Below are positions 26,919 through 35,946 of a DNA stretch of 64,000 nucleotides, one piece after another. Positions within the stretch are counted from its first letter, which is position 1. Every line of letters starts with the position of its first letter. The stretch comes from an uncultured Bacteroidia bacterium (lineage in GTDB: Bacteria; Bacteroidota; Bacteroidia; Bacteroidales; CAJPTX01), in the NCBI GenBank assembly GCA_947252645.1, contig CAMXWF010000002.1, positions 1 through 64,000 of the forward strand, in the 5' to 3' direction. A program made the position numbers and the translations under genes. The notes beneath the pieces are model-generated. The model saw only the letters and a list, made by a program, of their open reading frames with translations, searched no databases and had not been told where the DNA came from.

Positions 26919-27977
26919 ATGGCGAAGAGCGATAACGGCCCCATGGCCAATTTTAGTAACCTCGACAGCGATAAGCTGCGCGCGTTGCAAATGGCCATGG
27001 AGAAGATCGATAAGGACTTTGGGCGTGGCACAGTCATGACCTTGGGGGATAGAGCTACGGAGGACGTGCCCTGTATTCCCACGGGGGTTATTCAGCTGGA
27101 TGCCGCCCTGGGTATCGGGGGCTATCCGCGGGGGCGCATCATAGAGATCTATGGCCCAGAGTCCTCGGGGAAGACCACTTTGGCTATCCACGCAATAGCC
27201 CAGGCGCAGCAGCAGGGGGGGGTGGCGGCCATCATAGATGCTGAGCACGCCTTCGACCCCACCTATGCCAAGAATCTGGGCGTACAGGTGGATCAGCTAC
27301 TCATATCGCAGCCAGACAACGGCGAGCAAGCTCTCGATGTGGCAGACCAACTTATCCGCTCTGGGGCGGTGGACATCGTGGTGGTCGACTCCGTGGCTGC
27401 TCTCACGCCCAAGGCTGAGCTTGAGGGCGATATGGGCGATTCCAAGGTCGGGCTCCAGGCTCGGCTGATGTCGCAGGCCATGCGTAAGCTGACGGCCACG
27501 ATCAGCAAGACATCCACAGTGTGCATCTTCATCAACCAGCTGCGCGACAAGATCGGCATGATGATGTATGGCGGGCCCACCGAGACCACTACGGGTGGCA
27601 ATGCGCTGAAATTCTACTCCTCGGTGCGCCTGGACATCCGCAGGATAGGCTCCCTGAAAGACGCGGCCGACATCCAGTACGGTAACCGGGTGCGCATCAA
27701 GGTGGTGAAGAATAAGCTTGCCCCGCCCTTCCGGCGCGTAGAGGCCGATATGATCTTTGGTGAGGGTATATCGCGCAGTGCTGAGATAATGGATCTCGGG
27801 GTTGCGCTCAACATCGTCCAGAAGAGCGGGGCGTGGTTTTCCTATGGGGAGACACGGCTCGGTCAGGGGAAGGAGAATGCCCGTTGTATGCTGCTGGACA
27901 ATCCTGACCTCATGCAGGAGATAGAGGCGAAGGTGCGCGCGGAGCTCAAGGAGCATCCCGAGAAACTGAAAGTGTAG
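26919..27977 (+). CDS. recA: Recombinase RecA
   Basis: The 352-residue protein is a complete RecA. Walker A is GPESSGKTTLA (about residues 79-89), with the Walker B strand VDIVVVDSVAALTPKAE. The L2-region sequence MMYGGPTETTTGGNALKFYSS and the C-terminal EKLKV end follow. RecA forms filaments on single-stranded DNA for homologous recombination and promotes LexA self-cleavage. The N-terminal extension MAKSDNGPMANFSN before the usual start is short and normal. A TAAGTTTA element at 26901-26908 is a weak -7 candidate. No LexA-type operator was recognised. It heads a plus-strand housekeeping run. Confidence 0.98.
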   Translation: MAKSDNGPMANFSNLDSDKLRALQMAMEKIDKDFGRGTVMTLGDRATEDVPCIPTGVIQLDAALGIGGYPRGRIIEIYGPESSGKTTLAIHAIAQAQQQGGVAAIIDAEHAFDPTYAKNLGVQVDQLLISQPDNGEQALDVADQLIRSGAVDIVVVDSVAALTPKAELEGDMGDSKVGLQARLMSQAMRKLTATISKTSTVCIFINQLRDKIGMMMYGGPTETTTGGNALKFYSSVRLDIRRIGSLKDAADIQYGNRVRIKVVKNKLAPPFRRVEADMIFGEGISRSAEIMDLGVALNIVQKSGAWFSYGETRLGQGKENARCMLLDNPDLMQEIEAKVRAELKEHPEKLKV

Positions 27978-28036
27978 TTTGATGGCCGTCCCCCACCCTA
28001 CGCGTGTATGGGCGGGTGGCGGCGGAGGACACGCAA

Positions 28037-28234
28037 ATGGGAAGAGTGAAAAATCTAAAGCTATTCTATAGCGAGCAGCCTGCCAACTGCCCGATGTGTG
28101 GTAAGCATACCGTGGTTACAGTGATGCCTGAGGAGCAGCAGAAGCTGGCGCAGACGGATGACCAAGGCAACCGGCACGTGCCTTCGTGGATGTGCGAATC
28201 GTGTGGGACTCTGCTATTCAAGCAGACAGAGTAG
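28037..28234 (+). CDS. Small zinc-ribbon protein of unknown function
   Basis: The start at ATG 28037 gives 65 residues, beginning MGRVKNLKLFYSEQ. Two CxxC knuckles (CPMC at 18-21 and CESC at 53-56) flank a charged linker, the pattern of a treble-clef or zinc-ribbon fold. There is no membrane segment. The protein lies between recA and the DUF349 gene on the same strand. It may bind nucleic acid or a partner protein; nothing in the sequence decides this. I recognise no named family. Its coding status is supported by the spaced cysteines and its position in a tightly packed run. Confidence 0.65.
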   Translation: MGRVKNLKLFYSEQPANCPMCGKHTVVTVMPEEQQKLAQTDDQGNRHVPSWMCESCGTLLFKQTE

Positions 28235-28322
28235 CCGCGCTGCGGTTCTGTATACAAGCCAGTAAGAACTAGCGGGGGCGGTTGCGTGTGCATGCGAAAT
28301 CACCCCAGGAGGAGATAGGGCG

Positions 28323-30455
28323 ATGGAAGAGAATATTTCCAACATCGAGCATGGGGGCGACCACGACCTGCCCCCCCAGGCCGTGGTGCCTGCAGTAGAG
28401 CAGCCGCAAGAAGAGGTGGCAGATTTGGCTGAGCCGTGCGTAGGGAGCAACGGGGAGCAGAAACCCGCTGCAGAGGCAGATGCCGTAGCCCCCGCAACCC
28501 CAGCCACCCCGGAGGTACCAGGGGGTGAGGAGGCTTCACCGCGTGAGGTAGCGTGTGGCGAGAGCTGCGCGGAAGAGGTCCATGCGTCGCTGCTTGACGT
28601 GGCATCGGCCGAAGCCCCAGACGAGGAACTCGAGGAGGAATCTACCCAGCCCCAAACTGCAGGAGAGAAGCCTGAGTCCCCATTGCCTGAATCTGTAGAT
28701 CTGTCGCAGATGTCGCTCCAGGAACTCCTGGAGTGCCTGGAGAAGCTCTCTAAGCAGGAGCTCTCGCAGGAGCTGCAGCAGGCGGTGGAGCGCGTGAGGG
28801 CCAATTTTTATCGCAAGCGCAAGGTGCTCTTGGAGCAGGAGAAGCAGCTTTGGGTTTCGCAGGGGGGGCGGCCAGAGGAGTTTCAGCCTAGCGAGTCGGA
28901 GGTAGCCAGCCAGTTTGCCAAGCTTCACGATGCCTATATTGCGCGCCGTCATGCGGCGGCCGCCGCGCAGGAGGCCGAGCAGAGGGACAACCTGGGCAAA
29001 AAGCTTGAGGTGTTAAAAAAGATCGAGGCACTCACCCAGGGACAGGAGATTCAAGGGCAGACCTTCAGGGAGTTCGAAGCCCTGCGTGCCGAGTGGCGGA
29101 GCATAGGCCACGTGCCTCGTGCAGAGGCCGAGCATCTCTACCAGTCGTACAACCACCAAATAGAGGTCTTCTACGACTACGTCAAGCTTGACCGCGAGCT
29201 TCGCGACCTCGACTATAAGAAAAACCTTGAGGAAAAGACCCGGCTCTGCGAGCAGGCCGAGGATTTGATCGCTGAGACGAACGTCATCAAGGCCTTCCGT
29301 AGCCTGCAGGAACTCCACGCCACCTGGAAGGAGATCGGCCCTGTGCCCCGCGAGAAAAACGATGAGATATGGCAGCGATTCTCTCATGCCACGGCCATCA
29401 TCAATGGCCGACACCGCGAGCATTTGCAGGAGCTGAAGGCCAAATTTGCTGAGAGCCTGAAGGTTAAGGAGTCGCTCTGCCTACAGGCCGAGGAGGTGCT
29501 CAAGCACGAGCGTGCACGCTATACCGACTGGATTGCAGACACCCAGAAGATGGTGGAGCTCCAGCGGCAGTGGAAGGACTCTGGCCCGCTCTCTTCTAAG
29601 CGACAAGACGTTTGGGATCACTTCCAGTCCATATGCCAGGAGTTCTTCTCAGCCCGACGGGCTCGTGAGAAGGAGAATAAGCAGCTGGGGAAGGAGAATC
29701 TTCAGAAAAAGACCGACCTCTGCCTACAGGCCGAGGCCCTGCAGGATAGCACCGATTGGCGGGGCACTACCCAGGAGCTGATTGCTCTCCAAAAGCAATG
29801 GAAAGAGATCGGCTTTACGCCCCGTAAACCTGGCCAGGAGCTATGGGAGCGCTTCAGGGCCGCCCAGGACCATTTCTTCGAGCGGCGCAACGAGGCCAAC
29901 AGGGCCCAAAGCCAGGAATACCGTGATAACTTGGCCCGCAAGGAGGCCTTGATACACGATCTTGAGGTCTACGAGATGCCCGAGGACCCCAAGGAGGCCA
30001 TCGAGGTACTCAAGCACTTCCAGAGCGTCTGGGGTAGCATAGGCTTTGTGCCCATCAAGAAAAAGGACGACCTCCAGCGACGTTATCGTGAGCTGCTCGA
30101 TGCACATTACGGCAAGCTGCACCTAGAGCGCAAGGAACAGCGCGCTGCGGCCTATGGGAGTCGTCTCGATGCCGCCATGCAGGGCAATGAGGCCGAGCAG
30201 GAGCTACTCCACGAACGCCGTCGCCTCGACAGAAGGCTCCATGACCTAGAGTCCGAGCGCGCCCAGATAGAGAACAACATGAGCTTTGTCAGCGCCTCAG
30301 ATCAGGATAACCCCATGCTGGCCCATGTGCGCCAGCGCGTGGATCAACTCTCGGAGGCCATAAGCGATCTCCAGGCGCAGCTCCGGGCTGTGGCCCAGCG
30401 ACTGCAAGCTCTCCACGAGAAAAAAGACAAGCCCGAAACAGACACCAAGCAATGA
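28323..30455 (+). CDS. DUF349 repeat coiled-coil protein
   Basis: The 710-residue protein has an acidic, proline/alanine-rich N-terminus of about 130 residues that looks disordered. Repeated DUF349 units follow, each recognised by a tryptophan spacing such as LRAEWRSIGHVPR, LHATWKEIGPVPREKNDEIW, LQRQWKDSGPLSSKRQDVW, LQKQWKEIGFTPRKPGQELW and FQSVWGSIGFVPIKKKDDL. The rest is charged coiled coil. There is no signal or membrane segment, so it is cytoplasmic. DUF349 proteins are widespread in Bacteroidetes and of unknown function. The stop codon overlaps the pyrG start by four bases (ATGA), so translation is probably coupled to CTP synthase. Confidence 0.9.
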   Translation: MEENISNIEHGGDHDLPPQAVVPAVEQPQEEVADLAEPCVGSNGEQKPAAEADAVAPATPATPEVPGGEEASPREVACGESCAEEVHASLLDVASAEAPDEELEEESTQPQTAGEKPESPLPESVDLSQMSLQELLECLEKLSKQELSQELQQAVERVRANFYRKRKVLLEQEKQLWVSQGGRPEEFQPSESEVASQFAKLHDAYIARRHAAAAAQEAEQRDNLGKKLEVLKKIEALTQGQEIQGQTFREFEALRAEWRSIGHVPRAEAEHLYQSYNHQIEVFYDYVKLDRELRDLDYKKNLEEKTRLCEQAEDLIAETNVIKAFRSLQELHATWKEIGPVPREKNDEIWQRFSHATAIINGRHREHLQELKAKFAESLKVKESLCLQAEEVLKHERARYTDWIADTQKMVELQRQWKDSGPLSSKRQDVWDHFQSICQEFFSARRAREKENKQLGKENLQKKTDLCLQAEALQDSTDWRGTTQELIALQKQWKEIGFTPRKPGQELWERFRAAQDHFFERRNEANRAQSQEYRDNLARKEALIHDLEVYEMPEDPKEAIEVLKHFQSVWGSIGFVPIKKKDDLQRRYRELLDAHYGKLHLERKEQRAAAYGSRLDAAMQGNEAEQELLHERRRLDRRLHDLESERAQIENNMSFVSASDQDNPMLAHVRQRVDQLSEAISDLQAQLRAVAQRLQALHEKKDKPETDTKQ

Positions 30456-32122
30456 TGGAACCGCAGGGGGATAGCACCGCGCAGGGTGCAGCGCTGGAGG
30501 CAGCACCAACCAACACTAAGTATGTCTTTGTCTCCGGGGGCGTGTGCTCCTCGCTAGGCAAAGGCATTATAGCGGCCTCGCTGGGTAAGCTCCTGCAGAG
30601 TAGAGGCTATAAGGTCTCCATCCAGAAACTCGACCCCTACCTGAATATCGACCCTGGCACCCTCAACCCCTATGAGCACGGGGAGTGCTACGTCACGCAG
30701 GATGGGGCTGAAACAGACCTGGACCTTGGCCACTACGAGCGCTTCCTCAACCACCCCACCTCGCAGGCCAACAGCGTCAGCAGCGGACAAGTCTACCAGA
30801 GCGTCATCCAGAAGGAGCGGCGCGGGGAATACCTGGGCAAAACGGTGCAGGTGATTCCGCACATCACCGATGAGATCAAGCGACGCATCAAACAGCTAGC
30901 CAGCAGGGGATGCTACGACGTATGCATCGTGGAGATTGGGGGCACGGTGGGCGACATCGAGTCCCTGCCCTATATAGAGGCCATACGGCAGCTTAAATGG
31001 GATCTGGGCCCTCGCGATACGGCCTTCGTCCATCTGACCCTCGTGCCCTACTTGGCGGCTTCGGGTGAGCTGAAAACCAAGCCCACCCAGCATTCCGTCA
31101 AGGAAATGCTCCAGAACGGCATACAGCCCGATATCATAGTGTTGCGCTCCGAGCATCAGCTCTCGCAAGATCTCAGGGCCAAGGTGGCGCACTTTTGCAA
31201 TGTGAAGCCGGGGCACGTGGTGCAGTCCATCGATGTCCCCACTATCTACGAGGTGCCCCTGCGCATGCACGAGGAGGGACTCGATACCGCCGTACTCGAG
31301 AAGCTCGATCTCCCAGCCGAGCGGCAGCCCGATCTGGCGCAGTGGAAGGATTTCTTGACTCGCTTCTACCACCCCAAGCATACCCTCAAGGTGGCCTTGG
31401 TGGGCAAGTACGTCAAGCTGCCCGATGCCTACAAGTCCATCCACGAGGCCGTCATCCATGCGGGGGCTGCCTTGGAGACTCGCGTGGAGCTGGTGAGCAT
31501 CTCCTCGGAGGAGCTCACAGCTGACAACGTTGGGGAACACCTCCACGATTGCCAGGCCATTATCGTGGCGCCAGGCTTTGGCCAGCGGGGCATCGAGGGG
31601 AAAATCTGCGCCGTGCAGTATGCACGGGAGCAGGGCTTGCCCTTCCTGGGTATTTGCCTTGGCATGCAGTGCGCAGTTGTAGAGTTTGCCCGCCACGTGC
31701 TCCACTTGGACAAGGCCACTTCCCGGGAATGGGATCCTGGCACCCACGAGCCTGTCATAGACCTGATGGAGTCCCAGAAGGATGTCATCGAAAAGGGCGG
31801 CACGATGCGTCTGGGCGCCTACCCTTGCCGCTTGTCGCATGGGTCTAAGGTGTACCAGGCCTATGGGGCAGACCTCATCAACGAGCGCCATCGCCATCGA
31901 TACGAGTTCAACGAGGATTATTGCCAACGTTTTGCGCAGGCGGGTATGGTGGCCACAGGGCGTAACCCCCAAACCAACCTCGTGGAGGTGGTCGAGATTC
32001 CCAGCCATCCTTGGTTCGTGGGCGTGCAGTTCCACCCTGAGTACCAGAGCTCGGTGCTGACACCACATCCCCTCTTCGTGGCTCTCTTCAAGGCCGCACT
32101 CCAACAGGCCCAGTCGCGCTAA
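30452..32122 (+). CDS. pyrG: CTP synthase
   Basis: This 556-residue enzyme makes CTP from UTP, ATP and glutamine. The synthetase half starts with YVFVSGGVCSSLGKGI and includes KLDPYLNIDPGTLNPYEHGE. The glutaminase half has the nucleophile Cys402 in FLGICLGMQ and the His/Glu pair in GVQFHPEYQSS. Length and order are normal for the family. A 24-residue extension (TAQGAALEAAPTNT) precedes the usual start, so translation may instead begin further in. The gene overlaps the DUF349 gene by four bases and lies upstream of yidC. Confidence 0.97.
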   Translation: MMEPQGDSTAQGAALEAAPTNTKYVFVSGGVCSSLGKGIIAASLGKLLQSRGYKVSIQKLDPYLNIDPGTLNPYEHGECYVTQDGAETDLDLGHYERFLNHPTSQANSVSSGQVYQSVIQKERRGEYLGKTVQVIPHITDEIKRRIKQLASRGCYDVCIVEIGGTVGDIESLPYIEAIRQLKWDLGPRDTAFVHLTLVPYLAASGELKTKPTQHSVKEMLQNGIQPDIIVLRSEHQLSQDLRAKVAHFCNVKPGHVVQSIDVPTIYEVPLRMHEEGLDTAVLEKLDLPAERQPDLAQWKDFLTRFYHPKHTLKVALVGKYVKLPDAYKSIHEAVIHAGAALETRVELVSISSEELTADNVGEHLHDCQAIIVAPGFGQRGIEGKICAVQYAREQGLPFLGICLGMQCAVVEFARHVLHLDKATSREWDPGTHEPVIDLMESQKDVIEKGGTMRLGAYPCRLSHGSKVYQAYGADLINERHRHRYEFNEDYCQRFAQAGMVATGRNPQTNLVEVVEIPSHPWFVGVQFHPEYQSSVLTPHPLFVALFKAALQQAQSR

Positions 32123-32174
32123 GGTGCCGACGGCGGGCGCAGACTCATTAGCCGCAGCTTTTCCCTAATATAGC

Positions 32175-34022
32175 ATGGATAAAAACACCATCATCGGGCT
32201 AGTCCTGATTTTCCTAATCATCGTAGGTTTTTCTGTCCTCAATCGGCCTAGCAAGGAGGAATTGGCGAAGCGACAGCGAACCCTCGACTCTATTGCGCAG
32301 CTTGAGAACAAGCGCCAGGCCGACCTCCTAGCCTTCCAAAAGCGGCAGGCAGCCCAGGAAGACTCCGCACGGCTTGCAAATGCTGACTCGACTACCCTCC
32401 AGTGGACGGTCAATGGCGCGCCCGACACGCTCCTATTGGAGAATGACTTCCTCAAGCTACACCTCGTCACTGCGGGGGGGCGCATTGCCAAGGCACAGCT
32501 CAAGGGCTTTAAGACCTACCAGGGCGATTCCCTGTGCCTATTCCAGCATCCTGACGATACCTTTGGCTTCCTCTTCCTAGTAGGGGCAGCAGAGTTCAAC
32601 ACGTCCACCCTCCCGTTCCTTCCCCTGCGCAACGCCAGTGTACAAAAAGCGCTACAGGCAGGCGATACGGCCCAGCTCACCCTGCGGTTTACGGCCTCGC
32701 CTACCGCCTATATCGATTATACCTATACCCTGCCCTACCATGACCACCAGGTCAAGCTTAGCGTGCAGTTTCACCAGATGGACCAGCTCATCACCTCCCA
32801 GCAAGGGTATATCGACATGGGGTGGCGGATGTTCTCTCCCCAGCAGGAGCGGGGTATTAAGCGAGAGCAGGACTATTCGACCATCGCCTACTCTACGGCC
32901 AACGGTGACTACGAGGAGCTGAATCGTCGCGAAGGCTACGACAGCGCCAACGTCAACACCAAGGTGCGCTGGGTAGCCTTCAAGGAGCAGTTCTTCATGA
33001 CCGCGCTCAGCGTATCGGATGGCTTTATGCAGGGCAATTTCGTCATGAACGCTGCCAACCAAGGCGGCTACGTCCGCCAGTTCGATGCCAAGCTCATGCT
33101 GCCTTTCGAGGGCGGGGCTAATGATCGCTATGCTCTCGACTTCTATCTGTGCCCAAACCACTATGAAACGCTCAAGGACTACGGCCTCGGCATGGAGAAG
33201 GTCATTCCGCTCGGGTGGTCGCTGGTCAGCTGGGTCAATAAGTACTTTGTCATCCCGGTCTTCAATTGGCTCAACAAGCGCATCAACAGCTATGGGCTCA
33301 TCATTCTGATTCTGACGATTCTCATCAAGCTCATCGTCTTCCCGCTCACCTACAAGTCCTATGTGAGTAGTGCTAAGATGAGAGTCCTCAAGCCCATGGT
33401 GGATCAGATAGGGAGCAAGTTCCCCCGCAAGGAGGATGCAATGAAAAAGCAGCAAGCCATCATGGAGCTCTACAAGCGCGGTGGTGTCAACCCCATGGGG
33501 GGCTGCCTGCCCATGCTGATCCAGTTCCCCATCCTGGTGGCCATGTTCTACTTCTTCCCGGCCTCCATCGAGCTCCGCCAGCAGAGCTTCCTGTGGGCCG
33601 ATGACCTCTCAACCTACGACTCCATCTTCCAGCTCCCCTTCAGTATCCCCTTCTATGGAGACCACGTCAGCCTCTTTACCCTCTTGATGTGCGTCTCCAT
33701 GTTCCTTACCTCCCTGATGAACCTCAAGCAGCAGGGCAATAGCAGTGCCAATTCGATGCCGGGGATGAAATTCATGATGCTCTACATGATGCCCATCATG
33801 ATGCTCTTTTTCCTCAATAACTACTCCTCGGGCCTGAGCTACTACTACCTGCTGGCCAACCTGATTACCATAGGGCAGACCTTCCTAGTCCAGCGTCTCT
33901 TCGACGAGAAAAAACTACTAGAAAAGATCAACTCCACACCGGCCAAAAAGCCCAAAAAGAGTCGCTTCATGCAGCGGCTCGAGCAAATGCAGAAGGAGCA
34001 AGAGCGCCGCAAACGACGCTAG
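32175..34022 (+). CDS. yidC: Membrane protein insertase YidC
   Basis: The 615-residue protein has an N-terminal signal anchor (NTIIGLVLIFLIIVGFSVL), a large periplasmic domain and the conserved C-terminal insertase core. The core starts around INSYGLIILILTILIKLIVF and continues through VNPMGGCLPMLIQFPIL and a long methionine-rich hairpin (MKFMMLYMMPIMMLFFLNNY). A basic tail (KPKKSRFMQRLEQMQKEQ) ends the protein. It inserts inner-membrane proteins with or without Sec and assists lipoprotein and F-ATPase assembly. It follows pyrG by 52 bases and precedes the nuclease gene by 21. Confidence 0.97.
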   Translation: MDKNTIIGLVLIFLIIVGFSVLNRPSKEELAKRQRTLDSIAQLENKRQADLLAFQKRQAAQEDSARLANADSTTLQWTVNGAPDTLLLENDFLKLHLVTAGGRIAKAQLKGFKTYQGDSLCLFQHPDDTFGFLFLVGAAEFNTSTLPFLPLRNASVQKALQAGDTAQLTLRFTASPTAYIDYTYTLPYHDHQVKLSVQFHQMDQLITSQQGYIDMGWRMFSPQQERGIKREQDYSTIAYSTANGDYEELNRREGYDSANVNTKVRWVAFKEQFFMTALSVSDGFMQGNFVMNAANQGGYVRQFDAKLMLPFEGGANDRYALDFYLCPNHYETLKDYGLGMEKVIPLGWSLVSWVNKYFVIPVFNWLNKRINSYGLIILILTILIKLIVFPLTYKSYVSSAKMRVLKPMVDQIGSKFPRKEDAMKKQQAIMELYKRGGVNPMGGCLPMLIQFPILVAMFYFFPASIELRQQSFLWADDLSTYDSIFQLPFSIPFYGDHVSLFTLLMCVSMFLTSLMNLKQQGNSSANSMPGMKFMMLYMMPIMMLFFLNNYSSGLSYYYLLANLITIGQTFLVQRLFDEKKLLEKINSTPAKKPKKSRFMQRLEQMQKEQERRKRR

Positions 34023-34043
34023 CCTGTTGCCTAGTTTCTAACA

Positions 34044-34922
34044 ATGCGCATGGCTCGTCGCGCCCGTTTCTCTTGCTTGTTTTTGGCCCTGTGCCTAGCC
34101 CTGGCAGTGCTTGGCACTGCTAGCCGAGGCATCAGTCGCCCCGCCGTGTGGGGGGCCATGCGTTGCCGCGGTGCAGGCCTAGCCGCCGCGGACTTATCCA
34201 CAGTCGTTCCTGCTCGTGATGGGGGAGCAGGGCGGGAGGCCCTCGCCATCCCCGTGGCCAAGGATGTGGCCAGCTTGTCTATAATTCGGCATGCGCACTA
34301 TACCATCGGCTATAGCACCAAGTGGCTTCAGCCCGCTTGGGTGGCCTATGCGCTTGAGCCTGAGGAGCTGAAAAAAAACGTTCCGAGGCAAAATAGCTTT
34401 GCCGACGACCCGCTCTACCTAGGGCGCGAGGCCACCCCGGCCGATTACAAGAATTCTGGCTACAGTCGGGGCCACCTGGCGCCCTCGGCCGACATGCGCT
34501 TCAGCCAGCAGGCCATGGAGGAGTGCTTCTACTTTACCAACGTGGCCCCGCAGTTCATTGCGTTCAACAGCGGGATCTGGAATAGCTTGGAGCAAAAAGT
34601 GAGGGCTTGGGCCGCAGAGTTCGGTACTATCTTCATCGCCACTGGCCCCTGCTTCATCGGGAAGCCGCTCGACTATATAGGCCGTCAGCGCGTGCCAGTG
34701 CCTACTCACTTCTACAAGGCCTTGCTCATGCAACGCAACAACCAGTGGTATGGCATTGCATTCCTCATCCCGCATAGGACGCACAAAGGCAAGGTCAAGC
34801 AATTTGCCTGCTCTATCGATCAGCTGGAGGAGGCCGTGCAGATCGACTTCTTTCCCCAGCTGCCCGACTCCGTTGAGGAGCCGCTGGAAGCCCAGCTACA
34901 GCCTGCGCCCTGGTTTAACTGA
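34044..34922 (+). CDS. Secreted DNA/RNA non-specific endonuclease (NUC1/EndA family)
   Basis: The 292-residue protein has a signal-peptide-like start (FSCLFLALCLALAVLG). The beta-beta-alpha-metal nuclease core contains GYSRGHLAPSADMR with the catalytic His144. A second conserved segment, FYFTNVAPQ...FNSGIWNSLE, has asparagines that hold the metal. Such enzymes cut single- and double-stranded DNA and RNA without sequence preference, usually outside the cytoplasm for nutrient scavenging or defence against extracellular DNA traps. A tandem arrangement with yidC and the radical SAM gene, four bases apart from the latter, suggests co-transcription only. Confidence 0.88.
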   Translation: MRMARRARFSCLFLALCLALAVLGTASRGISRPAVWGAMRCRGAGLAAADLSTVVPARDGGAGREALAIPVAKDVASLSIIRHAHYTIGYSTKWLQPAWVAYALEPEELKKNVPRQNSFADDPLYLGREATPADYKNSGYSRGHLAPSADMRFSQQAMEECFYFTNVAPQFIAFNSGIWNSLEQKVRAWAAEFGTIFIATGPCFIGKPLDYIGRQRVPVPTHFYKALLMQRNNQWYGIAFLIPHRTHKGKVKQFACSIDQLEEAVQIDFFPQLPDSVEEPLEAQLQPAPWFN

Positions 34923-34926
34923 TGCC

Positions 34927-35826
34927 ATGCAATGCCAACTATGTGCCTTTCGTTGTGGCGTTAATCGCGCCCAGCAGCTGGGCGTATGCCAAATAGATAG
35001 CGGCCTCTATGTGGCTGCCGTCTGCCAGCATAGGGGCGAGGAGCCGGTACTCGGTAATGGCCTTGGGGTGTGCAATGTCTTCTTTGCCCACTGCAACCTC
35101 CAGTGCTGCTTTTGCCAAAACTGCCAGATTAGCAGCAATGCGCTCTCCCTGGCCCCCTACTCCACCAATTTACCAACGCTCGTGGAGCGCATATCGGCGT
35201 GCCTGCGTCTAGGGCTTGACACCCTAGGCTTGGTCTCCCCCACTCCCTATGTGCCTTGGATTCCCCCCCTGATCGAGGCGCTCCACCATCGCGGACTCGA
35301 GCCAACCGTGGTCTACAACACCAATGGCTACGAAACACCCCAAGCCATAGAATCCCTCAAGGGGCTCGTGGACATCTACCTCCCCGACTACAAGTACGGG
35401 AGCTATGCCCTGGCCAAGGAGCTTTCCCGGGCGCCTCGCTACCCCGATGTGGCCTTGGAGGCCATCCAGGCCATGGCTGCGCAGGTCGGCGTGGGGCTGC
35501 AGCTCGATGCCCGTGGTAGCGCCCGACGAGGGCTCATTGTCCGCCACCTCGTATTGCCAGGCTACTTAGACAACTCCAAGGCGGCGCTTGTCAACTTGGC
35601 CACTGAGCTCTCCCCCGACATCTACCTTTCGCTCCTAGCGCAGTATGTGCCTTTTGGCAACGTGACTCGCTTCCCCAATTTGCAGCGTAGGCTGACGCAG
35701 CCAGAGTACGATGAGGTGGCGGAGTATGCCTATGGGCTCGGGTTCAGCCACGGCTGGACGCAGGAGCTCTCTAGCGCAGCGTACTACGCCCCCGACTTCA
35801 CCAAGCCCAATCCATTCGAGCACTAA
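34927..35826 (+). CDS. Radical SAM protein, PflA/PflX-like (COG1313 type)
   Basis: The start at ATG 34927, four bases after the nuclease stop, gives 299 residues. The N-terminus has a cysteine cluster (MQCQLCAFRCGVNR...GVC), followed by the radical SAM motif C56-x3-C60-x2-C63 in HCNLQCCFCQN. The TIM-barrel portion contains GLVSPTPYVPWI and PDYKYGSYALAKELS, followed by the LIVRHLVLPGYLDNSKA segment found in PflA-like uncharacterised proteins. The family activates glycyl-radical enzymes or carries out unknown chemistry. No glycyl-radical enzyme is nearby, so a PflA role cannot be assumed. Confidence 0.85.
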   Translation: MQCQLCAFRCGVNRAQQLGVCQIDSGLYVAAVCQHRGEEPVLGNGLGVCNVFFAHCNLQCCFCQNCQISSNALSLAPYSTNLPTLVERISACLRLGLDTLGLVSPTPYVPWIPPLIEALHHRGLEPTVVYNTNGYETPQAIESLKGLVDIYLPDYKYGSYALAKELSRAPRYPDVALEAIQAMAAQVGVGLQLDARGSARRGLIVRHLVLPGYLDNSKAALVNLATELSPDIYLSLLAQYVPFGNVTRFPNLQRRLTQPEYDEVAEYAYGLGFSHGWTQELSSAAYYAPDFTKPNPFEH

Positions 35827-35892
35827 TCCCCACCTCCATAGCCGCCCACCCCACTGCAATAGCGTTTGCAACTTCTCCTTGCGCTAAAATAG

Positions 35893-35900
35893 TAAATTCG
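35893..35900 (+). promoter_or_regulatory. Possible -7 box TAAATTCG
   Basis: It matches seven of eight positions of TAnnTTTG, with TTTG at 35865-35868 as a loosely spaced -33 candidate. It lies 46 bases before ATG 35947. Confidence 0.35.
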
Positions 35901-35946
35901 CCCCGTATCTATTTGGTCAGCAGTGCGCCTTACTACAGCGTCCCCT

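Noticed and set aside
34194..34202. TTATCCACA, a perfect DnaA box
   Set aside because: It is single, inside the nuclease coding sequence, with no cluster of further boxes or AT-rich unwinding element.
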